A stretch of 64,000 nt of DNA from Lucifuga dentata (lineage: Eukaryota; Chordata; Actinopteri; Ophidiiformes; Bythitidae), in assembly GCA_014773175.1 (NCBI GenBank), contig VXCM01000219.1, positions 1 through 64,000 of the forward strand, given 5' to 3'. The notes under the pieces are model-generated. The model worked only from the letters and a program-made list of their open reading frames with translations, was not told the origin of the DNA and did no database searches. Below are positions 24,565 to 37,316 of the stretch, one piece after another (positions within the stretch are counted from its first letter, which is position 1; each line of letters starts with the position of its first letter). The translations under genes were made by a program, and so were the position numbers.

Positions 24565-25560
24565 GTAAGTCTGTTTGCTCTACCTTAGATACCCTATCGT
24601 GATTGTCAAGGGGGAACAATTACATTCTAACCTGCAGTGTTGTAGAAAAGTACTTATATTTCCCCTTTCATCTTCTCTTCTCTGCCTTTTTTCTTGTGCT
24701 CTTCTTTTTGCTCTGTCTCTATCTGTCTTCATTAGCATCACAGTATGGCTGTATTTATCGTTCTTGGAGAGGATCAGTGGCCCGCCTAGAGGCTCCTGTG
24801 ATGAAAATAAAAACTCACAAACAGACACCCACACTCGTCCACAGATCTTGTCAGGTCCTGAACATGACATGACTCCATACATACACACAATACACAATAC
24901 ACACAGAGGCCCTTAGGGTACTGGATCTAATGAGGACACTGGTCCAGTAAAAGCACAGTGCAGGGTTGCCATAACAAGCTTATCTTAGTGTGTGTATTTG
25001 GCTACACATGGCTTCTACGCTGAAAAGGTCCTTTGAAGCAGTAACGGTACCATTAGCTGGCCTGCAACCAGGCAGTGAGCAAAAGATGGCAAGAGATGGA
25101 TGAGGCAAGCAAGATCAAGAGATGTATAAGCATTGCTTTCATCTCAGGGTTTCCAGGTGTCTTCAACATGCTGCTCATGTGAAAGGCTATTGGCAAAGAC
25201 CTTTATAGACACACCAGCTTGAAGGCTCAATTACGAAACCCACGCATGAAAACTCAAACTTTTTCTTAGACAGCTGACTAAAATGATGCAAACCAATCTC
25301 TTCTCCATGATTGGAACGCCGCTTTGCATGGAAAAATATGTATAGCCCTCTTCTCGGCTGGCACCCACTTGTGAGAGTGCATTGGCATATGATATCTCAA
25401 AATACAGATAAACATAGAATCACAAAACACCCATCAACGGGAATTTCAAGTAGATGCTCTGCAATTCCACTACCCACCGTCACAGTCATATCACTCATCT
25501 CAAAAGCCAAAGCTAAAACCCTTTATACACCATGAAAAACTCTCCTCTCTGCTTCATCAT

Positions 25561-25600
25561 CCCTTAATTGGGGCTGCTAATTGCTTATTTAATGGCTTCC
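25561..25600. promoter_or_regulatory. Cluster of homeodomain-type cores
   Basis: CTTAATTGG, GCTAATTGC and ATTTAATGG occur within 40 bp, framed by GC-richer sequence. This density of TAAT cores is common in conserved developmental enhancers. Conservation cannot be judged from one sequence. Confidence 0.25.
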
Positions 25601-26696
25601 CCTGGACCGACTTCAGTCTCTGTGGAGAGATGAAGGCCAAGAATGATGTGTGTCACACCACTTGGAAGACACCGAGCTGGTCTGAGACATCAGAGTCCTT
25701 TGACCGGGCAGCTGTGGTCGAAACATAATTCGCCTTATGTGTCAGCTCACTCTGGCAGCGACCAGAATGTACCCGCTAAGTAAAGCAAATTATAATTTCC
25801 TCCATAATCTACTGAGTACTTAACAGTCATTAGTTTGAAGATAAAAATTAAAGAGCCCTTTGAAATTGGACTATTCTCGTGTGGGCATTGTGTAGCAAGA
25901 AAAAGTGAAATGTGTGTGTTTGGCTTACACAGGGCTTTAACATCTTGACCTTTAGATGGATAGAGATGGTCTTCAGCTGTAGTAAAAACACTAAAGACCC
26001 TCTATTTGTTCTCTGCATTTCCAAAGCAGTAGATCTGACGAGCATCCTCCTTTGCCAATCTAAACTTTTCAAAACAGGCATTTTTGGGAAATTTGCTCGT
26101 GTTCAGACTGGGTTGTTGACCTAAAACTTCTGTAAAAGTGAAGTAAAAGTAAAGTACAAAGTTTCTGTTTGTACATTAAAGCCACAACCTGGAACTCTTA
26201 AATTGAGTCATTAAAATGCAGTGCACGAATTTTAACCAGAAATGTCAAAGTGCTTGTTTTGCTCCAGCTCCATAACTGCCGTGTCATATCTGACCTTTTT
26301 CCTCCATCACTGTCACCACCACTCATGTCTCCGTATCAAGCAGCCATTGTACACCTGGAGAAGCGGCTGACTGAACACAGCAAGCCGGCATGCTGACAAA
26401 CTGCGGTGCAACAACCTTTTGAATGAAGAGCACACTGCCATTTTCCATTGTCGGTCCTGATTTATCAGTGTCCAGTTACTGGAAACTGACAAGTGCAAGA
26501 CATGTTATTACCTGTAAACTGTTGATGCTGAGTTGTGATAAAAACAAAAGGGGACTTCCTGAAGGAAATCTCTAGGAAAATACATTTCTGTTATTTGCAG
26601 AACTAGGAAGTAAAGCTTTTACAGCCATGTGAAGATATTTTCTAACATGTATTTTGTAAATCCTGGTTGTAAAAAAAATTCTGTGTATGGTAGTTT

Positions 26697-27240
26697 TTAA
26701 AGGACCATACTGGCAATTTTGCATGTTTAAGCCCACTGCATACCCGCTTACACATTACGTTACTGACAATTTCCAAAACATAAAACCTTATTTAATTTTC
26801 CTGTCATTTTTCCAAATTTCCTCATCTTTCAAAATAAAATGTTCAGGTGGTATACCCGCCTTAAAATTCAACACCTTCTAATACTGTACTTATGCATGAC
26901 TGTAGAAGGGATGCTCATTTTAATTTCTCTGTAAAAGCCGTCTTCTCCTCCTCCTCCTGTCTTCGATAAAGCTCCATGTTGGACCGATTAAATAAAGTTA
27001 CTTTGACAAAAAACTTAATAGACATCGTGTTCGCTGTGATGGATGACTTATCTCAAGCTCATTTCAAGTCTTTTGATTGATTAATTTTTATGGTGAACTG
27101 AAATGAATGGAAGTCTGGAAAGTATGGAAAAGAAATTCTAAAATTTAATGCTTCAGTGGTATATTTTGGCAAATGATTGACAGAAACTTATGCGGCTTGT
27201 ACATATTGAGCCATGCCAAATCACCCGTATTGCCCTTTAA
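26697..27240 (-). mobile_element. TTAA MITE, copy G
   Basis: A 544-bp copy bounded by TTAA. Its left end reads AGGACCATACTGGCAATTTT and its right end reads AATCACCCGTATTGCCCT then TTAA. The internal blocks run in the reverse order to copy A, as in copies F and H. Confidence 0.85.
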
Positions 27241-27670
27241 GCACTGTTTAAATACTCCGCAGACTAAAGAATACAATACAGCCTCCCACTACGTTCCCTA
27301 CATGTATCAGCTTTGATCTGATTTCATTTGATCATAAAAAGCAATCAATAGCCCATCACAATGTTGCCCTATTAATCTCAGATCTAAATCAATTCGGTTT
27401 GTATTCCAATACAAACTCAGGTAACAGGATTCTCCACCCACTGGTAGGCACACTAACTGCACAATTACCCATTCAGCACCGGCCACTCACTCACAGATAT
27501 AAACGAGCTGTCACAAAGCCACAAGAAAACTAATTGGATTGAGAAAAAAATGAACAAGCACTTTGTCGTTTGGTCAATACCAGCAGCATGGATTGGGAGT
27601 TTTACATAAAATCTACTTAGACTTTGACAATAGCCAATTGATGTGGGCTTTTGGAGGTGGGGGAGGTGGG

Positions 27671-27673
27671 GGN

Positions 27674-27729
<56 letters not shown>
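27671..27729. repeat. Poly-A tract after N27673
   Basis: A gap N followed by more than 50 A. The length is unreliable because assembly breaks here. The lysine-rich frames over it are artefacts. Confidence 0.85.
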
Positions 27730-27732
<3 letters not shown>

Positions 27733-27823
27733 AACGGGAAGAGGTCCCACAGGGCTGCTTCAGTGAAATGGGTAGAAAGCAGATGTGATCATTACAATCT
27801 TAACCCACGAATTGCATCCCTGA

Positions 27824-27845
27824 ACACACACACACACACACACAC
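27824..27845. repeat. (CA)n microsatellite
   Basis: Eleven or so CA units in otherwise unremarkable sequence. Confidence 0.9.
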
Positions 27846-29577
27846 GTTTCTTCAGGACAAAGTCAAGTCACTCTCAAAGTCAAAGCATGACGTAAGAGAG
27901 GAGGATCAAAGCCTAGAACCATTGGAACAGGTTTAAAGAGATGCTCAGAAAGCTAGAGAAGCTGTCATGATGAGATATGATGACACCACTGGAAAAAGGG
28001 AGAGACAAGTGGGTTCTCCCCATCACCTGAACACTGTGAATTTCATTGCAGATCACTTTCTCTTTAGAAGGAGGAACTAAAATGGTTGCTGCTTGCTCCA
28101 AATATTTGACAGAAAATGTACAATTAGGTACGAAAAGGTGAAAATATGGCTTCATAGGGGCTGGAAATGTACCTGTATAGATACTTCTATGACCAATGAC
28201 CATTGAATACAAATTGTACCAGTAATGTTTCAGAAGGGGCTTTGCAAATAGAACCAGTAACAAACCCACTTTCTTCATGTGCAAAAGATCCATTCAGCTT
28301 TTAGCATGAACATTTATGAAATGTGTGATATGTATTTTAAGCAAACAGATGTACATGGTAGAGTAAATAGCAGGTTTGTGTGCATGTGGGCACATGTCCT
28401 ACAGATTGCAAATGTATCATCTCAAGCAAGAAATTTTACCTTTGTGAAGCCAATAATGTTCAGCTTTGGTTGTCAGAAAGGTTTGTGTATCCAATACATG
28501 AGAAGCACAAATTTGGAAGCTTTATCAGGGTGCATTCACTGCTTATGTTTCAGGGTCCACAGGAGCCAAAGGCTTGCAGAGGTCTAATTAGTATGTGCAG
28601 CAATGATTAGCAGCAGCTTTTAATTTGGAGAAGTGAAAAATGCTTTCTTTTTCAATTTTAATATCACGCTTAGCTTTTACAGCTCAGCTATTTGAAACAA
28701 CAATAAAATTGCATTAAACAGGAATATAATGAGTCTCAGTGTCATAGACAGTTTCTATAAGTTGGTCAATAAACTAGCAGCACCACATCCTCTGAATATT
28801 AATGCAAGCTAACCTGTCTCATAACATAGTATATAAATGACTTTTTAACATTGGTATTTTTACAAAGAGATTCAAACATTATGCTCAGAATCATTAAGCT
28901 GTATCAACTGCCTCTGGGAGGATGATTTAAAGGAGGAAATATGTGAGTAAATGTTGGCACAGATATTAAAATGTGTACACAAGTCATCCATCTGGATAAG
29001 AGATCACCTTATGCGATGCAAGACAGTGCACTGCACATATTATTCTTAAGTTTGATGGTCTAAGATATATGCTGGTGTGTCTGCTGCACAAGATACAGTA
29101 GATGCCAGCAGATTCCTGCCACTTTATTGCATGTTTTTTTACTTGTTCCACTTTGGGTACTTATCAGCCAGAGATCAGGAAAGGGCTGAAACAAATACTC
29201 CCTGTTCACGATTTGGGGTCTCCCCATCTTTTCCATGTGTCTCTAAGGCAGAAAAAACAACAACAACAACAACATTATAACATTTGTTACCCTGTTAGAT
29301 GAAAGGCAGTTCTTGATATACTGTAAATCTCCAGTACTTCCCTCACATACCTACTGGATTAAAGACGTGCTCTTTTCCATAGAATAGAAATGTGCCATTA
29401 ATGACACTTATACTTAATTTACTGCATTGCTTAGTTATGGATTAAAGCTTAATTTTAGATATCAGCTGTAATTAGAGGGCTAGATGTGTACCGATTTGTG
29501 TAATGACATGTATGGTGATGTACATCCATAGACTGTGTCCACATATAGCAGCACCTTTTGAGTATAAATGACTCTAC
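27846..29577. other. Non-coding stretch
   Basis: AT-rich, with a short (CAA)n run near 29259-29273. The frame of 102 codons at 28279 has no recognisable content. I see nothing else. Confidence 0.45.
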
Positions 29578-29788
29578 CATAGGAATGGGCGATATAGCCT
29601 TAAAATAATATCATGATATTTTCAGGTACTTTTACAGTAATAATATCCAAGATGATATAAACAATTATTACAGTTACGGTTACAGACTCCTTCCACCTCC
29701 TTGCACTCGTATTTTCAGTGTAATTCATTTGCCAAAAAAGAGACAAAACACACAATAAATAAAATTAAAGATGAATTTTAGTGGTGGC

Positions 29789-29819
<31 letters not shown>

Positions 29820-29912
29820 NCCCCAAATTTTCTATAGGTATCACGATAATATTGTGAATTCTTTTGGCCATGATAATCATGTAGTGAAAATCTGATCTCG
29901 TGACAGCCCTAC
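29578..29912. mobile_element. AT-rich MITE-like element
   Basis: The left end reads AGGAATGGGCGATATAGCC. The right end is TGATCTCGTGACAGCCCTAC, whose inverse (GTAGGGCTGTCACGAGATCA) matches a common fish small-element terminus I recall. It contains a (TA)n run ending at N29820. Superfamily and exact ends are unresolved. Confidence 0.45.
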
Positions 29913-30617
29913 ATAACACACTGCATTAATTCAGTGATCTGTTTCATTGGGTAAACATTATGTATGCTGTGATTTGATTTATTTAGAGTTGTACACCTTT
30001 AGCTGGCAAAACACAATTTGATGCATCAGAGAATAAGGGATGGTTGTAAAAATCTAACTTTGCCGTTGTGAGGTATTAAACGGTCTTTGAAAGAATACAA
30101 TCATTCATAAGTCATAATCAATGAGTCAAGTCTGAGGTCAAATAGATGAGTTGCAACTCAAGCCTAATGTCTATTTGTTTGTATGTGTGAATCAAATGCA
30201 ACTCAATTATTAGTTGCCAAATTGAGTGCCTATCTCTGCTATGCATGTCACACATTTGTGCACACATTAATGCACACACAACCAAATTCATGCATGCACA
30301 CACATACTGTATGCACACACAAATACACTCACAGTCACACGGATAGTAGCAGGTGCTCTCTGTTGGATGTGGATGAAGACAGATGAGCGGTGATCATTCT
30401 CATTAGAGCAGTGATGAGCTCCCGTGAAGCCATACACCTGGACCAGTGCACACCTGGGGAGACAAAAAGAAAATGTAGGTGTGTGTGTGTGTGTGATATG
30501 AGTGTGCAACTGAGAAAGAGAGACAGGAAGAGACAGAGAGACGAAAATAGAGAAAAGTCATACAGACATTGAAAGAAAGGAATATTGAGGTCTACACATA
30601 CACATACAGCATGAGAC

Positions 30618-31181
30618 TTAAAGGAGGACCATTTTGGTTATTTTACGTTTAAGCCCGATAAAGAGTACCTGCATACACGTTACATTACTGACAGCCATTT
30701 TCCAAAGTATAAAACCATATTTTAGTGTTCCTGTTATTTTACCAAATCCCCTAATCTTTCAAAATAAAATACACCCACCATAAAATTCAATGTTTCACCA
30801 CAGGTACATCTGAATGTAGAAGGCACGGTCATTTTAATTTCTCTGTAAAAGCAGTTTTCTCCTGGGACTATACTCCCTGGAGCAGACACACATTTTGTTC
30901 CGTGCAGCTCCGTGCTGAAACAATTAAATGAGGTAACTTCGACAAAAATAATGGTTTGCTGTGATGAATTACTTAGTTCAAGCAAATTTAAATTCTCCAT
31001 AAGTTGATTAAAAATACTGAAATGAACTGAAACCAATAGCAGTCTGGAAGGTAGGAAAAACAAATCTAAAATGTACCGCTCCAGTAGTATGTTTTGAAAA
31101 ATGGTTGGCAGTAATGTAACGTGTATGAAAATTATATTTATAGGGATCAAACATGCAAAAATCACTGGTATGCTCCTTTAA
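30618..31181 (-). mobile_element. TTAA MITE, copy H
   Basis: This copy is bounded by TTAA. Its left end reads AGGAGGACCATTTTGGTTAT and its right end AAATCACTGGTATGCTCCT then TTAA. Internal landmarks include TGGGACTATACTCCCTGG and ACCGCTCCAGTAGTATGTTT. Confidence 0.85.
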
Positions 31182-33236
31182 AAAAAACAGATCTCAATCT
31201 CAAATGACATTTACAGAAGAAAAATTGTTCTGCTATTCAGTCTAAATCATCTTTCTTTCTATTACAAGATACAACTGTATTAATAGTGTGAGATACACCT
31301 TTTTCCGACAACCTGCAGACTCTCTCCAAGCAGATACAAATACACACACGGACACACACACACTTACACTCTACATACACATTTTTATCTCTGATGAACC
31401 TGTCTCTGCATGACTCTGGCTCCACAAACTTATCGCGAGCCCTGTTTAATGTATTTCACTGAGGCTGATGTCTGCAATATAATGGTCATACTGTGCGTGA
31501 ATGTTTTTTACAGATATGCTGTCGGAGAAAAACGTACTGAAGAAAACACTGACACCATCTGAGGAAATGCTGAGCTTTGTAGAAACATAACCTCATGGGT
31601 CAGTCGTACTGTTAGCATATCTTTTACAATAAAGCCAGTATAGAATCCAATAACATTCTGTTCAAATGTACAGGGAAAAGACATGCATCTCTCTCTCTGC
31701 TGGAAATAACATCCAATCTGCTCATTGTGATACTATATATATAAATATATAATTACCTACAGCATGCAGTGGATAGATTTAACATGACACCCTCCCCACT
31801 GTAACCTACATCATTTTCCGTGTGTGAGAGACTGATAAGCGTGGGCGGGATAAGGTCAGACAGCGAACGACGAAAATGGTTTGTTGATTGACGGATGCTG
31901 TCATCCAATTCCATTAGCTTTGTTCCGACACACCTTGGCAGTTGCTAATTTAATCTCAGCTATGATAGAATGTAATTTGGTTAAAAGTGCCCCTTATTAA
32001 TATTTCTAGTATCATTTTCAGCCACTGATGGGCAGAGGAACTTTCATTACAGAGAGAAATTATTAGGTAAGATGGCGCAAAAGTGGGAGAGCGCGGATGG
32101 GATTGCACAGCGATGTATTGGAGAATGGATGTAGTAGCAGCAGCCAGTGTTGGCTGCAATTAGTTGTCGGAATGCAAAACGAACAGATATAAAGATACAC
32201 AAACACACACTCCTATATTAAGACGCAATCTATCGACTGGAGGATATCTGACAACCATTTAGTTGTCAACAAACATATAATAAGCACCACAACAGAAGAA
32301 CATAATAGAATTCAAAAGGCTAAGGATTCCCAAGAGAGATAAATATCAGCCTCTTCCTCTCGGAAGACTATTTTCTCTTTACTTCCTTCTATAGGTTTGC
32401 ATTATTAGTCTGACTTCATCTCCCAGCGCGCTCTCTCCTTCTCCTCTCTCATTCTCTCTATTTGATCAACTCCATTGAAAGAAACAAGCATTTAATGGCT
32501 GACATGCTGCACATTTACAGACTTACATACATCCATAACGTGCTGACACTGTGCAGCATGTGTGTCAGTCTCTGTGTTTGAATTACTTCAGAGGAAACAG
32601 CAGCGAGGGGAGTAATATTTCTACTTCTCCAAATGTGATCCCCGTCTCTTTATTAGCTTTTCTACTTCTACTTTCCTTCACTGACACTGACTTTTGAGTT
32701 GTTCAGTGGAGGGAAGAATGAATTTTTAGCAGGTTATCATTAATATCTGGCAGATTAAATTTACTATGTAGTCTTACCAGCTGTGTTATATGGCTTGGGA
32801 ATTGCTTTTTTGCTTTAAATTCCTGTTGTGGCACATTTCTCCACCCATGCATTCACACAGGTCCCCCTACTTCTATTCTAACTCCAGGCTATATCCCATT
32901 TTCTCACCTCTGTCTACCTCCCTGCCCCACCTTCTTCTGTGCCCCCTACTCTCACACCCCTGCCCCAACCATACCTCTATCCCCCTGCCCATCTCCTTTC
33001 TCATCCATCTCCCGGCTGCCTCTCTTCCTCTCTGCCCCAGGCCACCCCTCCGCTCCAGTCTCATCCAGCCTTTGGGATAAAGAGAATACGGAGGATCAGT
33101 TCTGCTCAGTGACCTTTGTAGGTGGCCTTCAATCTAAAGGTATAGCAGGGGAGGCAGAGCTTAGAGAGATTTACTGGGGCTGCCTACGGGAGGGAGAAGA
33201 GATTTCACCTCTACAGATCCTGTAGGGGGAAAAAGG
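31182..33236. other. Non-coding stretch
   Basis: It contains a TALE-homeodomain motif pair (31885-31903), a homeodomain-core-rich segment to about 32165, and a strongly pyrimidine-rich tract (about 32860-33060). That tract explains the proline/leucine frames over it. Confidence 0.45.
31885..31903. promoter_or_regulatory. PBX/PREP-like plus MEIS-like motif pair
   Basis: TGATTGACGG is one base from the PBX-PREP site TGATTGACAG and is followed 3 bp later by CTGTCA, the MEIS/PREP core. Downstream are CCATTAGC, GCTAATTTAAT and TTATTAATA cores. This is a plausible enhancer signature with no functional proof. Confidence 0.3.
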
Positions 33237-33583
33237 AGGGGAGGGGAGGAGAAGAGAAGAGAAGAGAAGAGAAGAGAAGAGAAGAGAAGAGAAGAGAAGA
33301 ATAAGATGGTCAACAGGAAAAGAGAAGAGAAGAGAAGAGAAGAGAAGAGAAGAGAAGAGAAGAGAAGAGAAGAGAAGAGAACAATAAGATGGTCAACAGG
33401 AGAGGAGAAGAGAAGAGAAGAGAAAGGAGAGAAGAGATGAGAAGAATAAGATGGTCAACAGGAGGAGAGAAGAGAAGAGAAGAGAAGAGAAGAGAAGAGA
33501 AGAGAAGAGAAGAGAAGAGAAGAGAAGATGGTCAACAAGAGAGGAGAGGAGAGGAGAGGAGAGGAGAGGAGAGGAGGAAAGGA
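33237..33583. repeat. (AGAAG/GAGAA)n pentanucleotide satellite with spacer motif
   Basis: Long runs of the pentamer AGAAG are interrupted four times by the same spacer, AAGATGGTCAACAGGA or a close variant (near 33303, 33386, 33451 and 33527). The array gives way to (AGGAG)n near 33540. The spacing of about 65-83 bp gives a higher-order repeat. The all-purine strand could form triplex DNA. Confidence 0.85.
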
Positions 33584-34064
33584 GCCTGCTGGTCACAGTA
33601 GGATGGCAGTTCTTTGTAGCACAGCTGGAGGCTCTGACCACTGAGAGGAGAGGACGGATTCATAGATACATAGGATTAGAGAGGAACATGGGTAGAGAGA
33701 GAGAACACATCATGAAAAGCTGAGAATATGCCCTGAATAGCCTTTCAAATTGCAAAGGCAGCCAGATAGCTGCAAGAAAAACAGTCTTCTTTGTTCATAT
33801 ATGTATGATTGTGCCATAACAATATCACACCTATGGCCTGTCTCCTCAGTGGATCTTTGAGTAGAAATGAGAGCAGACATGCCCACCATCCAGACAGCTG
33901 AAGGTTAGAGCTGAGGAAATTATACTGTGAGGTGAATGTGTGTACAAAACTGTCCCATGAGGGGTCCCCTTGCAGGTGGCTTTTAATTTTGGCCCAATTT
34001 GCATATTTCCAATCAGGTAGAGTAATTGGGAACGTGTGAGATAGCGTGGGGAGACTGCACAGTT

Positions 34065-34094
34065 ACACGCACACACACACACACACACACACAC
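34065..34094. repeat. (CA)n microsatellite
   Basis: About 14 CA units, perfect apart from the edges. Confidence 0.9.
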
Positions 34095-34530
34095 TGATAC
34101 AGAGGGCGTCGGTCTGTCCCGGGATGGAAGAAAAATTCGTTGCAGACGAGCTGATGACACTGATAATTGTGACACTGAGTGATGGCTCTAATCAGCAAAA
34201 CTATCTTCCTAATCAATTGACACCACCCCCCCACCTTCAACCACCCACCCACACCCCACCTCCCTCTCCTTGTCCACACAATGGCTCCTTGTCCCCACAT
34301 GAAAGGCATCCGCGTGAGCACGAACAGCCTGATTTACAACTAATGACCTTGACAGGCAGACAGACAAAGCTCAGCGATAGGAGCCACACAGGCAGAGACA
34401 CGTTCTCTAGGTGAAGCTAAATGAAAGAGTGATGGCTGTCAGATGGGTTTAAATGTGCCAAAGCTGACTTGAAGATGTAAAATGAAGTTCAAATGATTAT
34501 TTGACTATTGGACCTTTTTCTATATGCTGT

Positions 34531-35161
34531 TTAAAGGGCTATACCAGCAGTTTTGCATGTTTGAGCCCAATAAACAACCTGCATACAATTTATATTAGTG
34601 AAAAGCATTTTCCAAAACATACTACTGGAGTGGTAAGTATTAGATTTGTTTTTCCTACCTTCCAGACTGCCATTGGTTTCAGTTCATTCCAATACGCTAT
34701 TAAAATCAACTTGTTAAGACTTGAAACATGCTTGAGATAAGTAATCCATCACAGTGAACACAAGATCTATAATTTTTCTTTTTTTTTTTGTTGAGGCAAC
34801 TTAATTAGCCGGTCCAAGATGGAGCTACACTGAAGAAAATGTATCTGTCCGCCAGGAAATATAGTCCCAGGAGAAGACGGCTTTTACAAAGAAGTAAAAA
34901 AAAATGACCATCCCTTCTATATTTGGACGTACATGTTAACAGGTAAAACATTGAATTTTAAGGTGGGTGTATCACCTGAACATTTCATTTTTGAAAATTT
35001 AGGGATTTGGCAAGATACTACAAAAACTAAAATACAGTTTTATGTTTTGGAAGGTGGTAATCAGTAACAGAACATGTGTGGAAGTATGCTGTATGCCAAG
35101 TATGTGTGCAAGTAGTATTTATTTGGTTTAAACATGCAAAATCACTGGTATGGTCCTTTAA
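34531..35161 (+). mobile_element. TTAA MITE, copy I
   Basis: A complete 631-bp copy with TTAA on both sides. Its left end reads AGGGCTATACCAGCAGTTTT and its right end AAATCACTGGTATGGTCCT then TTAA. It has the full set of internal blocks in copy-A order. Confidence 0.9.
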
Positions 35162-36868
35162 AACCATTTTGGCTATGAATACTTTGTTAATGTGCAAACG
35201 TCACAAGACAAAAAAAAATCTCTTTTTGTACAGCTAATCTTATAATACACAGTTCTAGTTCTTTCTTTCTCTATACCTGAACCGCTACAGTGTCAGAATG
35301 ACTGGATTAAATGAGATTAAGTTGGATCAACCTTCAATGAGCATGAATATACAGGAATAATTGTATGACATGGAGAGAACCGAATAATATGTCATGACTA
35401 ATTGTAATCAGAAAGAACATACTGAGGATATTACAAAACAAATACACAACTGTACAATATTTTGTGCTTACTAAGATGATACAGGCCCGCTCATAACTAA
35501 GTCACATCACAGAGGCATTCTGTACTATCTACTTTAAGTCTTGTCAGTTTAGCCTGAAAGTGAAATTGTACTGCCTTCATAATTAATACATATTGTAAGT
35601 GTATATGTACATATCAGCATGTACTTAATGTTCTTTGGTGCTATTAGTTGCTGTTATGCATGTGCACCAATTTTACAAAGGACCCCTTTACACTTGGTAG
35701 TCAATGTATTTGTATACATACAGTATATTTATACAGAACATGATATGGATGATGTCTGATAATGGAATGCCGCTACACCTTGTATTACAAAAGCGTTCTC
35801 GTTTTCTGGATCTCATTAGGTGAGTCATTAGATGATTTGCTGGGCAAAGTCCAAGTTTTATAATTTCTCCATGGGTATGCTTCATCCATTTATTAGATTT
35901 TTTTTCTTTGTGGCTGTTGCTATTCACGCTCCAAATGCACGTAACCCATTTACCGCAAAGTCACAACTCCCAAAATTCAAATTAACTTTATTAATACTTT
36001 ATTATATATTGCATTAATGTGTTTTTCCTTATCTGCATAACGAATCAGGATATGGATCCACATTTTCAATTAATAAATTTCTGTTTAACTGTATTACTTG
36101 GTGAGTAAACTGATTCTGATATTGATTTCTGGAATGTGGAATGTTCCATTCACAGTAAATAATAGCTAACAGCTAAACAATAGCTCTTGTTTAGCTATTA
36201 GCTATTTGCAAATAGCTAAATAGCATTGGAACATAGACACTGATCCTGAGCAATTGTTGCAATATATTACTTTCTATTAGCACACACTTCAAGGCACTGC
36301 TTCAAAGTGTATATTGACAAATTGAAAAGCACAAAAACTGAGAATTTTCAGAAAACTTTACAAAAATATTTAGCCAAAGGACGCCTATACCAGGATAAAA
36401 ACTCTACTTTTTATATTAATTTTATCTGATTATATGAATAGTAATTTAAGTGACAACATTATTAAATTTGCAAGCTTCTAAAGTGTATAACCCAGGAACT
36501 TTGGGAATATCTCACTGAACAGGAATGCTTGTTCTGCTTATTCTCAGTCTGTGGAACAGCTCTGATTTCTTTCTCTGGAGGCATGATGAAAAATGCATGT
36601 GGCTAGAATGACAGCTAATTTCAGAGAGAGTGACAGAGTTTGTGGATTGTAACACTCGGGAGAAGCCTAATCAAAAGGAGAAGGGCCAGCTTGAGTAGAG
36701 AGAAACATTGAGAAAACCCATAATTACCAACAGCCAGGCAAATGGGCCATCTAGGCACACAACCACTTAATTGGTAGTTAGGTTTTTCTGTGGAAAGGCA
36801 CAAAAGCACCAGAGATAATTTCTTAATTGGGGCCTATTAAGTCTGAGGATCTGGCATTTAGGGCCTAC
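35162..36868. other. Non-coding AT-rich stretch
   Basis: It contains two adjoining palindromes (36171-36216). Otherwise I see nothing. Confidence 0.45.
36171..36216. repeat. Adjacent hairpin and palindrome
   Basis: AGCTAAACAA (36171-36180) pairs with TTGTTTAGCT (36187-36196) around a 6-nt loop. It is followed at 36201-36216 by the perfect 16-bp palindrome GCTATTTGCAAATAGC. The unit TAGCTA/TAGCTATT recurs throughout, so local slippage is likely. Confidence 0.75.
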
Positions 36869-36885
36869 ATAGAAGCAAACACAAA

Positions 36886-37316
36886 CACTGTTGTATGGCT
36901 TAGAGACAGTGGCACTGAGGAAAAGACAGGAGGCAGAGCTAGAGGTAGCAGAGACTAAAATGCTGAGGTTCTCTTTGGGAGTGACGAGGATGGATAGGAT
37001 CAGGAACGAGTACATCAGAGGGACAGCGCATGTTAGATGTTTTGGAGATAAAGTCAGAGAGGCCAGACTGAGATGGTTTGGACATGTACAGAGGAGGGAT
37101 AGTGAACATATCGGTAGAAGGATGCTGAGGTTGGAACTGCCAGGCAGGAGGCCTAGAGGAAGACCAAAGAGGAGATTTATGGATGTAGTGAAAGAGGACA
37201 TGAAGTTAGTTGGTGTGAGAGAAGAGGAGGCAGAGGATAGGGTTAGATGGAGGCAGATGATTCGCTGTGGTGACCCCTGAAGGGAAAGCCGAAAGGAAAA
37301 GAAGAAGAAGAAGAAG
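36886..37316 (+). mobile_element. 5'-truncated RTE-clade LINE (Expander-like) with target duplication
   Basis: The insertion is flanked by a perfect 17-bp duplication, ATAGAAGCAAACACAAA, at 36869-36885 and 37317-37333. It begins inside the reverse-transcriptase ORF, continues through the stop codon at 37278-37280 and a very short 3' UTR, and ends in (GAA)n. That architecture is typical of RTE elements, whose copies are usually 5'-truncated. The intact target duplication and frame suggest a fairly recent insertion. Confidence 0.85.
36888..37280 (+). pseudogene. C-terminal fragment of an RTE reverse-transcriptase polyprotein
   Basis: The open frame encodes about 130 residues of the C-terminal tail of an RTE/BovB-type endonuclease-reverse transcriptase. 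It starts in LLYGLETVALRKRQ. Further along are RLRWFGHVQRRDSEHIGRRM and a basic PGRRPRGRPKRRF segment, both hallmarks of this tail. It ends with RCGDP and a stop. The catalytic reverse-transcriptase and endonuclease domains lie upstream in a full element and are absent, so it cannot mobilise itself. The frame has no internal stops. It has no promoter or start codon of its own. The antisense 248-codon frame over it is a shadow. Confidence 0.85.

Larger units (their letters stand above)
22693..26696. other. Non-coding stretch with two weak exon candidates
   Basis: It includes candidate exons at 23603-23658 and 24485-24564, a GC-richer block at about 24060-24215, and a homeodomain-type motif cluster at 25561-25600. 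I see no repeat family. Confidence 0.45.

Noticed and set aside
27563..27936. Gly- and Lys-rich frames
   Set aside because: They translate a G-rich gap edge and a poly-A run, and are assembly-related artefacts.
33389..33723. Arg/Glu-rich and Ser/Leu-rich frames on both strands
   Set aside because: Direct translation of the AGAAG pentanucleotide array.
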